NCBI RefSeq assembly: GCF_020360975.1
Contig: NW_025408668.1
Coordinates: 5,766,001-5,830,000 of the forward strand
From: Hirsutella rhossiliensis
Taxonomy: Eukaryota > Ascomycota > Sordariomycetes > Hypocreales > Ophiocordycipitaceae
Length of the DNA: 64,000 nt
Reading direction: 5' to 3'
A program made the translations under genes and the position numbers. Shown here one piece after another: positions 48,772 through 60,608 of the stretch (its first letter is position 1; each line of letters begins with the position of its first letter). The notes beneath the pieces were generated by a model. It did no database searches and was not told the DNA's origin. It worked only from the letters and a program-made list of their open reading frames with translations.

Positions 48772-49470
48772 GGTCGAGCTAGCTTTTATATTGACGGTTA
48801 GCCCGCGCCAACTCCAGGTGCTGGCCGTGGTGTTGGTTCAATGTTGGTAGTAACTAGGCGTAAGGAGGACTTGGAAACTTCGGCTACAATTGCTTTCTTC
48901 GAACCTGTGCCACACCTTTCTTGGTCCATCTTTGTTCTTCATGTCAATGCTCTTATCGCACCCGCTTTCATCGACGTAAATTGGGCAGCGAAAATCGAGA
49001 AACGATCGCCCATTGCCTCCTGGTTGATTTGCAATAGTAATACGTATCATTGATGATTGCTGTCTGGGTAGGCAGGGATGAACCCCTTTATCAATCGTCC
49101 TGTGCGCCGGTTTCATTCTCCCTGTGTACAAAGTCCGCCATACTAGGTAGGTACTGATAACGACTTTCTTTCAACGTTTGCAGCTTAACAGCGGCATAAT
49201 TCCCTCTTGATGGTATACTATGTATCGAATAAGTAGAGCGATCCAGGGCATAGGGTACTTTCTAGTCCTAGCAATTAACGTAGCGTGTAAGGTTACCGAC
49301 TTTATAGTCCTAGCGTGTTTATGACCTGATTATGCGGTGGGTAATAAGACCTTTCGATACTTTGTTTCTCAAGGAGTATGCCCGTAAAGATCATCTTTGC
49401 TGCTTTAATATGTCAAAAGAAATATATATACAAATATCTAGTTGCTTTTCATCGATTCAGCCTAAGATCG
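48772..49470. other. Intergenic region
   Basis: No supported gene. The ORFs on both strands at 48838-49131 are reciprocal shadows without domains. Confidence 0.5.
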
Positions 49471-49560
49471 GGCAACGTGGCAGAGTGGTCTAATGCGCTA
49501 CCCTCGAATCGGCGAAAGGTAGTAACTTCGGTTGCACAGGTTCGAATCCTGTCGTTGTCG
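49471..49560 (+). tRNA. trnS-CGA: tRNA-Ser(CGA) with short intron
   Basis: The acceptor arm GGCAACG pairs with CGTTGTC, with discriminator G. The T arm is ACAGG-TTCGAAT-CCTGT. A class II variable arm AAC-TTCG-GTT is present. The anticodon stem CTACC/GGTAG encloses CTCGAA plus A after removal of an 8-base intron (TCGGCGAA) at the usual position after base 37, giving anticodon CGA. The arms, long variable loop and discriminator G agree with serine identity. Confidence 0.93.
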
Positions 49561-49588
49561 AGAGATTGTTTCTCTCCTGAAATCATTC

Positions 49589-49593
49589 TTTTT
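49589..49593 (+). terminator. RNA polymerase III T-run
   Basis: TTTTT lies 28 bases after the tRNA 3' end and is the first run of at least four T downstream. Confidence 0.6.
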
Positions 49594-51190
49594 ACACTCT
49601 GAATGATTCTCTTTTTCTTGCGGCACACATCGGGCTCGCTTTTTACTCTGCCTAGCAACTTTCAGCACTGCCACCATTGCTTGTCACGCAGCTTGTCTCT
49701 GCCTGAGCTCAGATTCATGAAATAGGAGCCACGCCGTCATTCTTGAGCTGTGGCACTAAGCGGGGCAAAAAAAAAACCGAGCCATGCGTCTTTTAAGAGA
49801 ATTACTGTAGATTGATTAATACTATTAGTACTGCAGACTTTTTTTTAAAAAGTTACTCTTAACTAGAGCTTTGCGTGCCCTTCTTTGCAGTGCATAAGCA
49901 CTCATTCAGCATGTGTCGCCTTTTATTTACCCCGCTTGGCCGGGTGATGATAGTGGACTCGCGCGGCAGGCGAAGCAGAGGCTGCCCCCCTACGTCAGCC
50001 TGCCTGGGGCAGTGACAAGTGGAAATGAGCAGTCGAGGCATGCGGCAACCCACCAGGATCACGAAGGCGCTGCTACATTTTCCACCGTGATATCATGGTA
50101 TAAGCAGTAGAAAGTATGTACAGTACATAGATATCCTCTTCGCAGGTTTACTACTTCAAGTACTCTTTTCCCATCGAGCAATCTTTCATTAAGCAGCCTA
50201 AGTATTGGTACGCTAGCCAATTGGCAGCAATTTCGATATTAAGTACTATGGGTACATATTCTACGACTGGACCTCAAACAGATATCAGTTTCTCTACGTG
50301 CTTTGTCTCAGCTATAGCAAGCATTATCTTTTATCTCCAGTACAGTAGTGTAATGCAGCGCCTTTGTGATCCGAGTGGATTGTAAATGCACAGCCCTCTA
50401 TGCTGAGCAATCCCCTGCATGTCTTGCGGCCGCCAACAGGTCGGCGCTTATCCGTATACCTACCGGGCACCACTCTTTCCTCAGTAAGGTTGGGGGGTTT
50501 GGGACATTGGGACGCCTGGGAGGGCATGGACCCGGCCCTCGACATGTGTGATTTGATTTGGCCCATGACGCACCAAATGGTTGAGTGTTTGCCAAGCCAT
50601 CCAGCCCCTATCTCTTCGTCAGCTGCCACTTCCGGAGGCGCAGACCGACCGCTCGCCCCTCGCGCCGTGGGCAAACTCCGGGTGGACCAAGTCACCCCCC
50701 CACCCATTTTTGCGGTACAGGTACAATTGGCCGAGGTACCCGCTGGCAATGTCGCATCGCCTTACGAATACGTCCGACCTTCCGCGCCCTGCCTAGTACC
50801 TTGGAGGTACAGCCTCGGGCTGGTAGCTGGCTGCGCGCTAACGGCTAGCCACAGATGGCTGCGCCTGCCGCCTTCCTCTTCCTCAACCTCCTCACTCTCC
50901 TTGCGCAATCCTTCTCTTCCTTCGTCCTCCTCTCCGCCCCAATCAAATACAGCCCTCTCCCCCCTTCTTGGACTGGGGTTTCAGCTTCGTTGTGCTGAGC
51001 ATTCATCTCTCTTCCGGCAGACAGCCAGCAGCATCCCCGGCAAATCATTGCGATACACTCCGAAGCCCCACCCTCCGAGACAGCATCTGTCGCCCCATCC
51101 GTCGCAGTATCAGCAGCCCTTCAACTGCACACATATCTGCCTCTTGCCCCAGATCATTCTACGCGCTCTGCTCTCCAAGCTGCACTCGCT
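49594..51190. other. Intergenic region and probable long CT-rich leader of the calcipressin gene
   Basis: No supported gene. From about 50870 to 51180 the plus strand is rich in C and T (CCTCTTCCTCAACCTCCTC type), typical of promoters and 5' UTRs of expressed fungal genes. Long plus-strand ORFs here (such as 50400-51281) are low-complexity Ser/Pro shadows. Confidence 0.5.
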
Positions 51191-51949
51191 ATGGACCTGT
51201 CACCTCGTTCCTCGCGGTCCTCGTCGTCGGCCTCTCGCAAGGCCAACCTTACGCTGGATCTCTCCACCCTGCCGCCCCTGACACAACCAACGCCGCCGTC
51301 CAACACTCTGCTCTTTACAAACCTCAACAATGTCGACATCTTCCGGCCGGAAAACTTGCAGACCATCCGCGACCTCATCTCCAAGACGGCGCCCATGCAC
51401 GCCTTTGCGCCGCTCAAGTCGTTCCGCCGCATCGTCATCTCCTTCTTCGACATTGACGCTGCCATTGCCGTCCGCCGGATCTGGGATGGCGAGGCCGTCC
51501 TGGGCGAGCGCCTCAAGATTTACTACGGCCAGCAGACGCCGGTCCAGGCCAGAGACGAGCACCTGGCCCTCCCTGACGCCGGGAAGCTCTTCTTCATTTC
51601 GCCACCGCCGAGCCCGCCCCACGGCTGGGAGATGCGTCTCGAGGACGCCCCCAACAAGATGGTCCACGCAGAGGATCTCGCAGACGCCCTGGCAAAACTC
51701 CACCACCGCAACCCGGCTCCCGAGTCTCCCATGAGCCCCAGCGACGGCTCTACGTTTGGGGGTCGCCCCCGGAGCCGCAGCTCGACCCTCATCTACCGCC
51801 CGGCCGACTACGGCTCTAGTCCAGACCTGCCGGCCGTCGTGGTGCACGACATGACCGACGAGCCTGCCGAGATGAGCCCCTTGGAAACCTCGCGCTCCAT
51901 TATGGCTCATACGGCTCGACCTCCCGTCGAGCTGATGCATGACTCATAA
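51191..51949 (+). CDS. RCN1: Calcipressin (regulator of calcineurin)
   Basis: Single exon, 252 residues. An RRM-like N-terminal half begins at NTLLFTNL (about residue 38) and runs through SFRRIVISFF and ERLKIYYGQQTPVQ. The diagnostic FISPPPSPPHGW (about 134-145), the SP-repeat signature of RCAN/calcipressins, follows. Near residue 213 PAVVVHD resembles a PxIxIT-type calcineurin docking site. The protein binds calcineurin phosphatase in the cytoplasm and tunes calcium signalling. Its Ser residues in the SP repeat are the known phospho-switch of the family. Length fits fungal members. Confidence 0.93.
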   Translation: MDLSPRSSRSSSSASRKANLTLDLSTLPPLTQPTPPSNTLLFTNLNNVDIFRPENLQTIRDLISKTAPMHAFAPLKSFRRIVISFFDIDAAIAVRRIWDGEAVLGERLKIYYGQQTPVQARDEHLALPDAGKLFFISPPPSPPHGWEMRLEDAPNKMVHAEDLADALAKLHHRNPAPESPMSPSDGSTFGGRPRSRSSTLIYRPADYGSSPDLPAVVVHDMTDEPAEMSPLETSRSIMAHTARPPVELMHDS

Positions 51950-52694
51950 CGGTTCGGCTCGTGTACGTTGGCAGCTTGTTTTTGCTTGAGTGCTGGAAGG
52001 GAGAAGCATTGGCGCGTACGTTTTTGGCCGGCTGGGATGGCGTTACGGTAATATCATTACAACGGAACCGGAATCAGAGAAAGGATAGGACCAATCTGCT
52101 TCAGGGTAGGCTTCTTTGGCGGATGCGTGGCGTTCATCCTCTGGAGCTGACGCGCACAGGTGGAGGCGGATGTTCGATGGTGGATCGAGGCAGGCGTGGC
52201 TATAGCATAACGTCCATCGAGCTGTATGATAGGTTCAGCGACGAGTCATGAAATAATTTTGCTTGGCTCGAGAGGCTTTGCCTGCTGGTTCGCAAGATCC
52301 AAGTGACGTTTCAATAATCAATGGGGGGTGGGTCGTTGGGCGGAACAAGCGGGCGGAGTCTTCATGGCAGTGGCGGAGACTAATCACGGTACTGCACATG
52401 TGAAATCTGGCGGCCGCCTTTGTTGCCGAGAGTCAAGACCTCGTCGCGTTTCCACTTCCGCTTTCGGTACTTTGCGGGTACTTCGCGGTCACCGTGAACC
52501 CTCGGCGGTGGCGTCGGCAGAGCGTTTCTCCGCTGCGCCGCTGGTGCCCCACTTAAAGACCCCTGGTCCAACTTGTACCAAGACAGCCTCGCGGGAAAAA
52601 AAGGCGACGAGGTTTTCCGACTCAGCTCGACCTTTGCTCAAACTCAGTGCCATTCCGTCATCTAGTGATTGAGTCCACTTTCAATCGCCAAGCC
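51950..52694. other. Intergenic region
   Basis: 3' UTR of the calcipressin gene and promoter of the gene at 52695. No supported gene. Confidence 0.5.
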
Positions 52695-53672
52695 ATGAGC
52701 TGTGCCTGTCGCGCCCTGCCATGGAGGATCTTTGTCCAAAGCCTGGCCCAAGTCCATCGGCTCGAGTCGACAACCACTCGAGGGGCCGTCCGTCTGGCAC
52801 CGACAATACCGCCATCGACGATCCATGGCCGGCTCTTGAGCGCGGCGCGGCAGCAGCATGGCTTTCACGCTTCGGCAACTTCAAGACAAGACGCTGCGGC
52901 CGCGGCTCATGCTGCGGTAGTTGAAACGCCGCAACAGCACCCGACTGCTTCATCTCAAGAACCCGAATCCAGAGCGATTGCTTCGTCGCCGCAGCCACCC
53001 CGGACCGGGGATTCGGAGACGTCACCGAGGGCAAAAGGGGCGCGAAAAAAAGACACCGGCGAGGTGAAAGCGAGGAGCCCAGATGCGGATCCGCAAGCGG
53101 CGCCGAGCCGGCAAAACAGGCCGGAGCAGGGACGGAGGATAAAGACGTCGGTACCCGGCAGCGCCAAGGAGAACGACGGACTCTTCTCGGTGCCGCTCAT
53201 ACCCAAGCTTGAAAGCTGGAAGGCGCAGAAGCTCGCGCTGAAGAAAAAGTTCCCTGAAGGGTGGAGGCCGCGCAAGAAGCTGTCGCCCGACGCGCTGGCG
53301 GGGATTCGCGCCCTCAACGCGCAGTTCCCAGACGTGTACACGACGGAGGCGCTGGCCGACAAGTTCGCCATGTCGGCCGAGGCGATCCGGCGGATCCTGC
53401 GGAGCAAGTGGCAGCCGACGACGGAGCAGGAGCAGGACCGGCAAGAGCGGTGGTTCCGACGAGGCATGCAGGTGTGGGAGCAAAAGGCGGCGCTGGGCAT
53501 CAAGCCGCCCAAGAGGTGGCGCATGGAGGGCATCGCCCGGGACCCGACGCACCACGAGCGCAGCCAGAGAGCGGCGCTGCGGGAAAGGGAGATTGAGGAG
53601 AGGGAGATTGAAAAGTACAAGGCGGCGCGGCCGTGGCTGAAGTTTGCGAAGCGCAAGGGGGAGACGGAGTGA
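52695..53672 (+). CDS. RRG9: RRG9/neugrin-family mitochondrial protein
   Basis: Single exon, 325 residues from the first ATG (52695); the open frame extends further upstream to 52647 but only from GTG. The first 65 residues are Arg/Ser/Ala-rich with almost no acidic residues, a mitochondrial presequence. A disordered Pro/Ser/Lys linker follows. The family core lies at about 174-241: WKAQKLALKKKFPEGWRP, KLSPDALAGIRALN, then a helix-turn-helix-like LADKFAMSAEAIRRILRSKW. Yeast Rrg9 is needed for respiratory growth and mitochondrial genome maintenance; human neugrin acts in mitoribosome assembly. The C-terminal helix is Arg/Glu-rich. Confidence 0.92.
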   Translation: MSCACRALPWRIFVQSLAQVHRLESTTTRGAVRLAPTIPPSTIHGRLLSAARQQHGFHASATSRQDAAAAAHAAVVETPQQHPTASSQEPESRAIASSPQPPRTGDSETSPRAKGARKKDTGEVKARSPDADPQAAPSRQNRPEQGRRIKTSVPGSAKENDGLFSVPLIPKLESWKAQKLALKKKFPEGWRPRKKLSPDALAGIRALNAQFPDVYTTEALADKFAMSAEAIRRILRSKWQPTTEQEQDRQERWFRRGMQVWEQKAALGIKPPKRWRMEGIARDPTHHERSQRAALREREIEEREIEKYKAARPWLKFAKRKGETE

Positions 53673-54437
53673 CGGGGCAGACGGGCGTGCGGCACGAGAA
53701 GCAAGCGGGAGACGACGTCTTGCTCTTTCTTGACGGAAAGGGGCGCGGAGGGCGGATCCGATGGCAAGCTCCTTGTCTACGCCCGGCGAGAGGAAGCTGT
53801 ACCATCGCCCGATGCGAACGAAGCTCCCAGCCTTCAGCTCTGGAAACAAGGCGCATCGTGCGCTGCTGTCGAAAGTGGTTCAAGAGAGGGAAGCTGATCT
53901 TCACCGAGAGGCACCGAGAGGCCGCTGGCTCCACAGCATTATGCGCCAGGCAGGAGGAGGTACTTCGCTGGTACTGTCTGGCCACACGAGTAGCCAGCGC
54001 GTACTTGAGAGGTACACTCGAAATGTACAATAGCATGCAACCAAAGCTAGCAAGCAAGAAGCTCGAGAGTTTCCAAATGTTTCAGTTTCTGGCTCGAGCT
54101 CCGTCAACCGAGGGGTCGTCGGAGAGTACGTCCCTCGGGTTTGCGACGACAGAGCGTCTTTCCCCGTCTTCTTCCCCTTCCGCTTCGTCTTCATCCTTAT
54201 ATTTTGTAACATCCAATTCGCTTCCTCGTGCTGCTGCGGCTGGTTCCTACTGTATTTTCCTGCTTCCCGGGCCGAGCGGAGACAGACGCCGGACATTCTG
54301 CCGTTGTCCGAAACGCACCCTCTCTCTCCTCGTCGCAAGCCATCGTCATACCCGCCGCCCTCGTCATACTCGCCGCCCTCATCGTACTCGCCGCCCTCGC
54401 CTTCAACACCATCCCCGTCACGCACGCATCCCCCGCC
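53673..54437. other. Intergenic region
   Basis: 3' UTR of RRG9 and promoter of the dehydrogenase gene. Repeated CCGCCCTCGTCATACTCG-type words occur at about 54355-54400, which is simple sequence. Confidence 0.5.
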
Positions 54438-55579
54438 ATGTCCCGCTACCCGCGCCCGCCGCAGCGCGACTCATGGTTCGCCCCCCTCTCGGCCGACCTG
54501 CTCCTGCGCGTCCTCAACGTCACGCTGCTGCACCCCTTTGTCTGCTGGCTGATTCCGCTGTGCCTGCGCGCCCGCACCGTCAAGTGGGAGGCGCCGCCGA
54601 TGCTGGCCGCCGCCGCCTGGGCCTCGCTCGTCTCCCTCTGCTGGGTCGCCGCCGCCGCCAACCAGCGCATCGCCCACGGCGCCCCGCGTCGCGTCGACCT
54701 GGACGAAGAGGTCATCGTCATCACCGGCGGCGCCAGCGGCCTTGGCATGCTCCTGGCTGAGGTCTATGGCATGCGCGGCGCCACCGTCGCCGTGCTTGAT
54801 GTGCGTGACATGGAGAATGGCGAGGCCAGGGGCGTGAGTTTTTACAAGTGCGATGTCAGCGACAAGGCGCAGGTTGCAAAGGCCGCCGCCGACATTGAGA
54901 GAGACGTGGGCTTCCTTGAAATTTTCCCCTCCCTCGTGTCATTCAATTTCCTCTGCTGACTGCTCGCCAGCTCGGGACGCCCACGGTGCTCATCAACAAC
55001 GCCGCCATCGTCGTGGGCAAGTCGCTGCTCGACCTCAGCCTCGACGAAATCGACACCAGCATCGCCACCAACCTCCTCGGCCCCTTTTACTGCCTCAAGG
55101 CCTTCCTCCCCGCCCTCATCCGCTCCGACCGCGGCGGCACCATCGTCAACGTCTCCTCCGTCATCGGCCACCTCGGCGCCGCCCAGCTGACCGACTACGC
55201 CGCCGCCAAGGCCGGCCTCACCGCCCTGCACCGCTCCCTGTCGGCCGAGCTGCGCCGCTCCCACCCGGCCATCCGCACCGTCCTCGTCACCCCCGGTCAG
55301 CTCAGCACCCCGCTCTTCTACGGCGTCGAGACCCCAAACAGCTTCTTCGCCCCCGTCGTCGAGCCCGTCGATGTGGCAAAGGACATCATCGCTGCCATTG
55401 ACGGCGGCCACGGCATCACAGCCGCCATGCCCCTCTACGCCCGCTGGGTCGACTGGTACAACGTCTTGCCCGTCGGCCTGCAGCTCCTCGCCCGCAACGT
55501 CTCGGGCATCGACCGCGGCATGTCTACCTTTGTCGGCCGCCAGGGCATCGCCGAGCAGGCAAAGGACAAGTCGACATAG
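54438..55579 (+). CDS. Membrane-anchored short-chain dehydrogenase/reductase
   Basis: Two exons, 54438-54905 and 54971-55579, with a 65-bp intron, give 358 residues. The N-terminus has two hydrophobic segments (about 22-45 and 55-78), suggesting an ER or lipid-droplet membrane anchor. The Rossmann motif TGGASGLG lies near 95-102, NNAAIV near 165-170 (family NNAG with Ala), and the catalytic YAAAK at 232-236. The layout resembles DHRS/RDH10 or 17-beta-HSD-like retinol/steroid dehydrogenases using NAD(P)H. The substrate is unknown. It is convergent with RCC1, their stops being about 400 bp apart. Confidence 0.9.
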
Positions 55580-55977
55580 ACGGGAGCGGGAGCCGGCGCC
55601 CAACAATGTGCGAAATGGCCGTGTATATTTTGTTCACCCATAGAATTCATGTGTACGGAGTAATGCCAGCTGTAATGTCTATGAACTTCTCCCCGGGGTG
55701 ACAGCATGCGCCATTTGGCATGCGTCCCCGTTGCGTCGCGAACGAATAAACAAAACACGACAACAAGGGTCATGAAATACAAAGCAACGCAGCCACCAAA
55801 GCTGCCGTGGTATCTCAACAAAGATAATGGGGGTATCTCAAGAATGACGCGGCATCTCAAGAAAGGCAATCCAGCCCTTGAGTAACAAACCGGCTTCTCC
55901 GCCACTCGCCTTCCTAAGACCAGCTTCGGAGCCAAAGAAAGGAAAAGACAAAAGCGCAAACAGTATCAAAGAGTGCG
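55580..55977. other. Convergent intergenic region
   Basis: It holds the 3' ends of the dehydrogenase gene (plus) and RCC1 (minus). No gene. Confidence 0.5.
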
Positions 55978-57687
55978 TCAATCGTCCAATTCAACATACG
56001 CTCTCGGCGCCGGCCCGGCAATCACCGAAAACTGCCCGCCGCAGCCGGCAAATGTAAACGTCACGTCGGTGACCGCTCTGCCGCTGAGCAGAGTTGGCCT
56101 TTGCACCGACTCCTCTGTGCCCAAGCCGGTGCGGTAGCCATCGGAGAAGCCCCATGCAAGGACCTTGCCTTTGGCGTTGATAGCGAGCGAGTCGTCGATG
56201 CCCGCGGCGACCTGGGAGGCGTCGAGACCTGGAGCGGCGGGTTAGCAAATATCGTTGAACATTCACGGAATAATGCAAGACGGCACTGACCTGGTATAAC
56301 GGTGGGGACAGTCAAGATGCGAGGCTCGCCCCGGTCGTTGCCCACAATGTCCTCACCCGGGAGTGACTCGACGGCGATACCGAGCTGAGCATCGTCGCAG
56401 CGTCCCCATCCGACAACCGTGCCATTATCGGTACACGCGAGACTGTGGTGAAAGCCGCCGGCCATATGGGTGATGCGACGGCCCCCAAGACTACCAACCA
56501 CCCGGGGCAGCTCAATGTACAGGGTTTTCCCTTCGGCGGGAATGCCCGTCTGCCCAAAATTATTGAGACCCCAAGTCCAGACAGAGCCCTTGTTGTCCAC
56601 GGCGAAGCTGTGATGGAAGCCGGCGAAGATGCGGACAATGGCTCGCTTGGGCAGATTAATGGCCCGCGGCACCAGCGACTCGACCTCGTGCCGTTGCCTC
56701 AGGCCGAGCCGGCGGCCAAGCTCGGCCTGCTTGCCACTGCCCCAGGCGTAGACGGTGCCGTTGTGAGTGAGGGCCAGGACGTGGTTGACGCCCGCGGCGA
56801 GCTCCTTGACGTCCCCAAGTCCGGCGATTTGAACGGGCTTCGTCTGGAAGAGCTGCTCGGGCGTCGGCTTGTTGCGGCCTTGGATGTTTTTCTTGAGGAA
56901 CCCAAAAGGTCCATTGTTGCCCTGCTCATGAAGAAAGTCAGTCAGCTCATTCCTTTTTGGCTCACACGATCAAAACAGCGTACGAAAAAGGTCCCCCAGC
57001 CGTACACGAGACCGGTAGCCGTCAGGACAAATGTGGCATTGTCCGTGGCGACGACTTGTGTGAAGACGTGGCCCAGGTCCGACAGGCCCGTCACCTCCAT
57101 CGGCGTGCTTTCGAGGGATTGCAAGTCCGTTTCAGCCGCGTCAGGCGAAGCAGGGGGAGTCGTGGTGTCACGGCCGAGGGCCTTGGAGTCGTTGACGCCC
57201 CAAGTCAAGACGCGGCCGTCGTGCGTCAACGCTGCGCAATGCATGCCCCCGACGGCGAGCTGGACGACGCCAACCGAGACTGGGTTAAGAAGACGGTTGA
57301 TGCGCGGACGCTCGGCCATTGCGGGATTGCCATCATGGTACGGATGGGGCCCGAGACCGAGCTCGCCGCCGTCGCCGGTGCCGAAGACGACAACCCGGAG
57401 CCGTGTCGTTGGGGCCTTGTTGGTCTCCTTGGCCTTTGACGTTCGCTTGCGCGGCCGAGCCTCGTCCGCCTCCCCCTTGACGCTGTCGAAGCGACGCTTT
57501 GGAGGGCGAGCAGGCGGCGGTGCGGCATCTTGAACCACGATGACCGACTCTTCCCTGCTTGATTCCCGCTTAACCTGTATCGCGTTTTTGTCAGCCATGC
57601 CCAACAAACACGACAAGGTCTTGGGTCAAAAGAGTTACGCACCCTTGCCTGCGGCGAGGAGCTTTGCTTTATCCTGGTGCGAGGCAT
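55978..57687 (-). CDS. RCC1: RCC1-type Ran guanine-nucleotide exchange factor
   Basis: Four exons, 57643-57687, 56984-57574, 56291-56921 and 55978-56228, join in phase to 505 residues. Introns are 68, 62 and 62 bp. The start at 57687 is chosen because intron 1 has a canonical GTGCGT donor, GCTGAC branch site and ACAG acceptor; an ATG at 57598 inside that intron is the alternative. The N-terminus has a basic stretch (PPKRR...RPRKRTSK), a likely nuclear signal. The rest is a seven-blade RCC1 propeller: repeated VxxGxxHxxALTxxGxVxxWG units such as AVGGMHCAALTHDGRVLTWG, AAGVNHVLALTHNGTVYAWG and FAGFHHSFAVDNKGSVWTWG. It should load GTP on Ran at chromatin and drive nuclear transport. Confidence 0.93.
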
Positions 57688-59182
57688 GTTTGCTGGCGTT
57701 GGCAGGAGGAAAGACTTTGGGCGTGGGAAACCGGCTTAGCGATGGGCGATAAGTGAGTGATGGGAGAGTATGCCCAATGAGAGTGTTTGTTTGTGTGCCT
57801 CGAGGTTGCGCGATTCACGGCAAGTCGCTTGTCTGTGGTGATGGTGGCTCGCGCGGTGACGAAGGATGCGAATGAGGAGCCGGCGTGAGAAAGGGACGAC
57901 GAGGTTTTGTCTTGTCCTGTCTGGTGCTTGGGAAGGCATTTTATTGCGACGGAGTAAGAGGACTCCGTGAACAAGGAGGGCAAAGAAGTCGACGAGGCAT
58001 CCATTCTGAACAGTCGACAATGAGGACAACAAAGGTTTCAATCGAGTTCGCTTGCGCTTCATTGACTGCACCGGAGACAATGAGTGTGAGTGATTCAATG
58101 GGAAAAATAGCAGTGATGAACTGAAGGGGAGAAAGGCTTGTCACGCGTGGCCTTGTCCTCCTTGGGAGTCAAAGGGGGTGGGTATGTTATATCTCTATGC
58201 TTGTTCAACGAGGCCATTATGGTTGACGGAAAGCTTGGTTGACGTGGGACTCGCCTGCAGGAACAGGGGGGGTGAAGCAGGCTCTCACGTTGCACCGAGC
58301 TCTGCCCCGGCCTAATCAGAGCCCTTGTGCAGGTGTCTTTGTGATTGTTTGCCTTGTTGTACCGCCATTAGGCGCCATTGGGCCATCGACAGCCTTGCAT
58401 CCACGACCATGCCATCCAAGCGCCCGATGAGGAAGCCGAGCGGGGCGGGCCGTCTGTTCTGTCAAGGCGGAAACCAGGGGGGGGAAATAATCAAAAGAAA
58501 ATAAAGAAATAGACGGTGCTGCCGAGTGGTCACATCGTGGCTTGCCCGCGTTACCGATGCCTGCTTGGATTCGCCGCACCGCGACAACCAAGTATACCGG
58601 AACGGAGTAGCGCACACTCACGGGCCCTTGCTGTGACATCATGAGCCTCTGTCTCGTCCCACGTGGGTCACCTCGATTCACCGCTGCCAGGCACCTGCTG
58701 TAATTACCTACGGCAGAATGGCCACCAACTGGCAGGAGCTGTGGGCAATTTCCTTGGCCTCCCCTGGCCGGTCGCCCGAGGAAACCGCTCCTTCTCTGCC
58801 GCCATGTTAAGTTACTTGGCTGCGGCTTCCCTTGTTAGTACTGGAACCGCTTCCTCTTTCTCTTTCTGCTGGACGTCGAAGCGTACTGTAGCTTCAGCAT
58901 CCTGCCCCCGCCCTCTCTCTTCCTCTTCTTTCAAGGATCCCCGTCGCCATTCCTCCAATCTCCCCAGCCTCGTTGACGAGTCGATTGGCCGTATGCAACC
59001 GTTGCAGAATTTTGGAACCGACTGAGATTGCTTGGCCTCTTAGACGCCTTTGCTTCGTCTTGCCTTGCCCCGACCCGTCGACCTGCTGAGCTCTTCAGTC
59101 GCCAGACTCGGATCCTGCCTCCTCTTTGCCTTGCCTTGCTTGGTGAACCTGCCAGCTTCCTCGATATCCAAACGACGCCATC
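57688..59182. other. Divergent intergenic region
   Basis: It lies between RCC1 (minus) and the GH72 gene (plus). The last 400 bases are CT-rich, as in promoters of expressed fungal genes. The ORFs at 58663-59025 and 58316-58681 have no domain. Confidence 0.5.
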
Positions 59183-60608
59183 ATGATGCAGAGCTCCTTG
59201 CTGGCTGCCGTTGCGGGCCTTGCTGCCTCGGTTGCAGCTCTTGATCCCGTCGAGGCGACCGGCAACAAGTTCTTCAACAAGGATGGATCGCAGTTCTTTA
59301 TCAAAGGTGTGTTGCGCCCAGGCCCGTGCCAGGGTCGGAGCTGACAAAAGGCAGGTGTTGCGTACCAGCTCCAGCCACAAGATCCCCTCGTCGACACCCA
59401 ACAGTGCAAGCTGGACGCCAATCTCATGAAGGACCTCGGCGCCAATACGATCCGCGTCTACCATGTCGATGCCGACGCCGACCATGACGGCTGCATGAAG
59501 GCCCTGGCAGACGCCGGCATTTACCTCCTCGTCGACCTCGACACTTTTGGCACCTACATCGAGCCGGTACGACGTCCACTCCCCTCCCCTCCGGCTCCGG
59601 CTTTGGCCAGCTCTGACTCCTCCAATGCAGGTGACACTTTCCTGGAATGACACCCAGTACGACGAGTATGCCAAGGTCATGGACACCTTCCACAAATACG
59701 ACAACGTTTTAGGCTTCTTCGTTGGCAACGAAAATATCGCCACCAAGGACGCCTCGCCTGCCGCCCCCTTGCTCAAGGCCGCCGCGCGTGACATGAAGGC
59801 CTATCGGGACAGCAAGGGTTACCGCAAAATCCCCGTCGGCTACTCTGCCGCCGACATCAAGGAGCTTCGTCCCATGCTTCAAGACTACCTGACGTGCGGC
59901 GACAACTCGTCCGAGATTGTCGACTTCTTTGGCCTCAACTCGTACTCTTGGTGTGACCCCAGCACGTACGAAGAGTCGACGTACAACCAGCTTCAAGAGT
60001 ATGCCAAGGGCTTCCCCGTCCCCATCTTCTTCACCGAGACGGGCTGCAACGTGCCAGGTCCTCGAAGGTGGGACGACATGGACGCCATTTTCAGCAAGCC
60101 CATGGTGAATGACTGGAGCGGCGCTATTGTCTACGAGTGGATCCAGGAGCAGAACAACTACGGCATCATCACGTACGGGTCTCACGTCGATGAATCGGGC
60201 CGCAGCGACGAGGCGGCTGCTGATGGGTTTCCACGCCAGGGCATGCCCACCCCTAGGAGCCCCGACTTTGACAACCTCAAGTCCAAGTGGGCCGGCTCCC
60301 ATCCCTCTGGCGTCAGCAAGGCCGACTACGATGCCAAGGCCGTGTCGACGCGCCCGTGTCCGACGTCAACGCCTGGTGGCTGGTGGCAGGTGGATGGCAA
60401 CGTCAAGCTGCCCACCCTGGGCGACCGCCACCCCGGACCCAGTTCCACGGTGGATGCCAGCGCAAGTGAGAGTCAGAAGAAGCCAGTCGAGACGGCGACT
60501 CGCATGGGCGACGACAACAGTGGCAACGCAGCTTTGGCTGACCAACGGATTGCTGCCATTGGGGCGGGCCTGGCGGCAACGGTGCTCTTTGTCGCACTGA
60601 TTCTGTAG
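59183..60608 (+). CDS. GPI-anchored GH72 beta-1,3-glucanosyltransferase (GAS/GEL family)
   Basis: Three exons, 59183-59306, 59355-59566 and 59631-60608, give 437 residues; introns are 48 and 64 bp. A signal peptide (about 1-20, ending AALDPV) is followed by the GH72 core [21 protein letters not shown] and DLDTFGTYI. Catalytic glutamates are Glu146 in VGNEN and Glu248 in FFTETGCN, 102 residues apart, close to the spacing in yeast Gas1. The C-terminus is a Ser/Asp-rich stretch and hydrophobic tail ([18 protein letters not shown]), a GPI-attachment signal. The enzyme cuts and re-joins beta-1,3-glucan in the cell wall. It lacks the Cys-rich X8/CBM43 module, so it belongs to the subgroup without it. 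Confidence 0.94.

Noticed and set aside
49378..49602. Plus-strand ORF over the tRNA
   Set aside because: It is a chance frame through tRNA-Ser.
51200..51940. 246-codon minus-strand ORF
   Set aside because: It is antisense to calcipressin and has no domain.
53633..54760. 375-codon ORF
   Set aside because: It is low-complexity Arg/Pro/His and overlaps RRG9 and the dehydrogenase in the wrong frame.
54842..55606. 254-codon minus-strand ORF
   Set aside because: It is the shadow of dehydrogenase exon 2, with Gly/Asp-rich composition typical of antisense GC-rich coding.
56445..57533. 362-codon plus-strand ORF
   Set aside because: It is antisense to RCC1, whose repeats are unmistakable on the minus strand.
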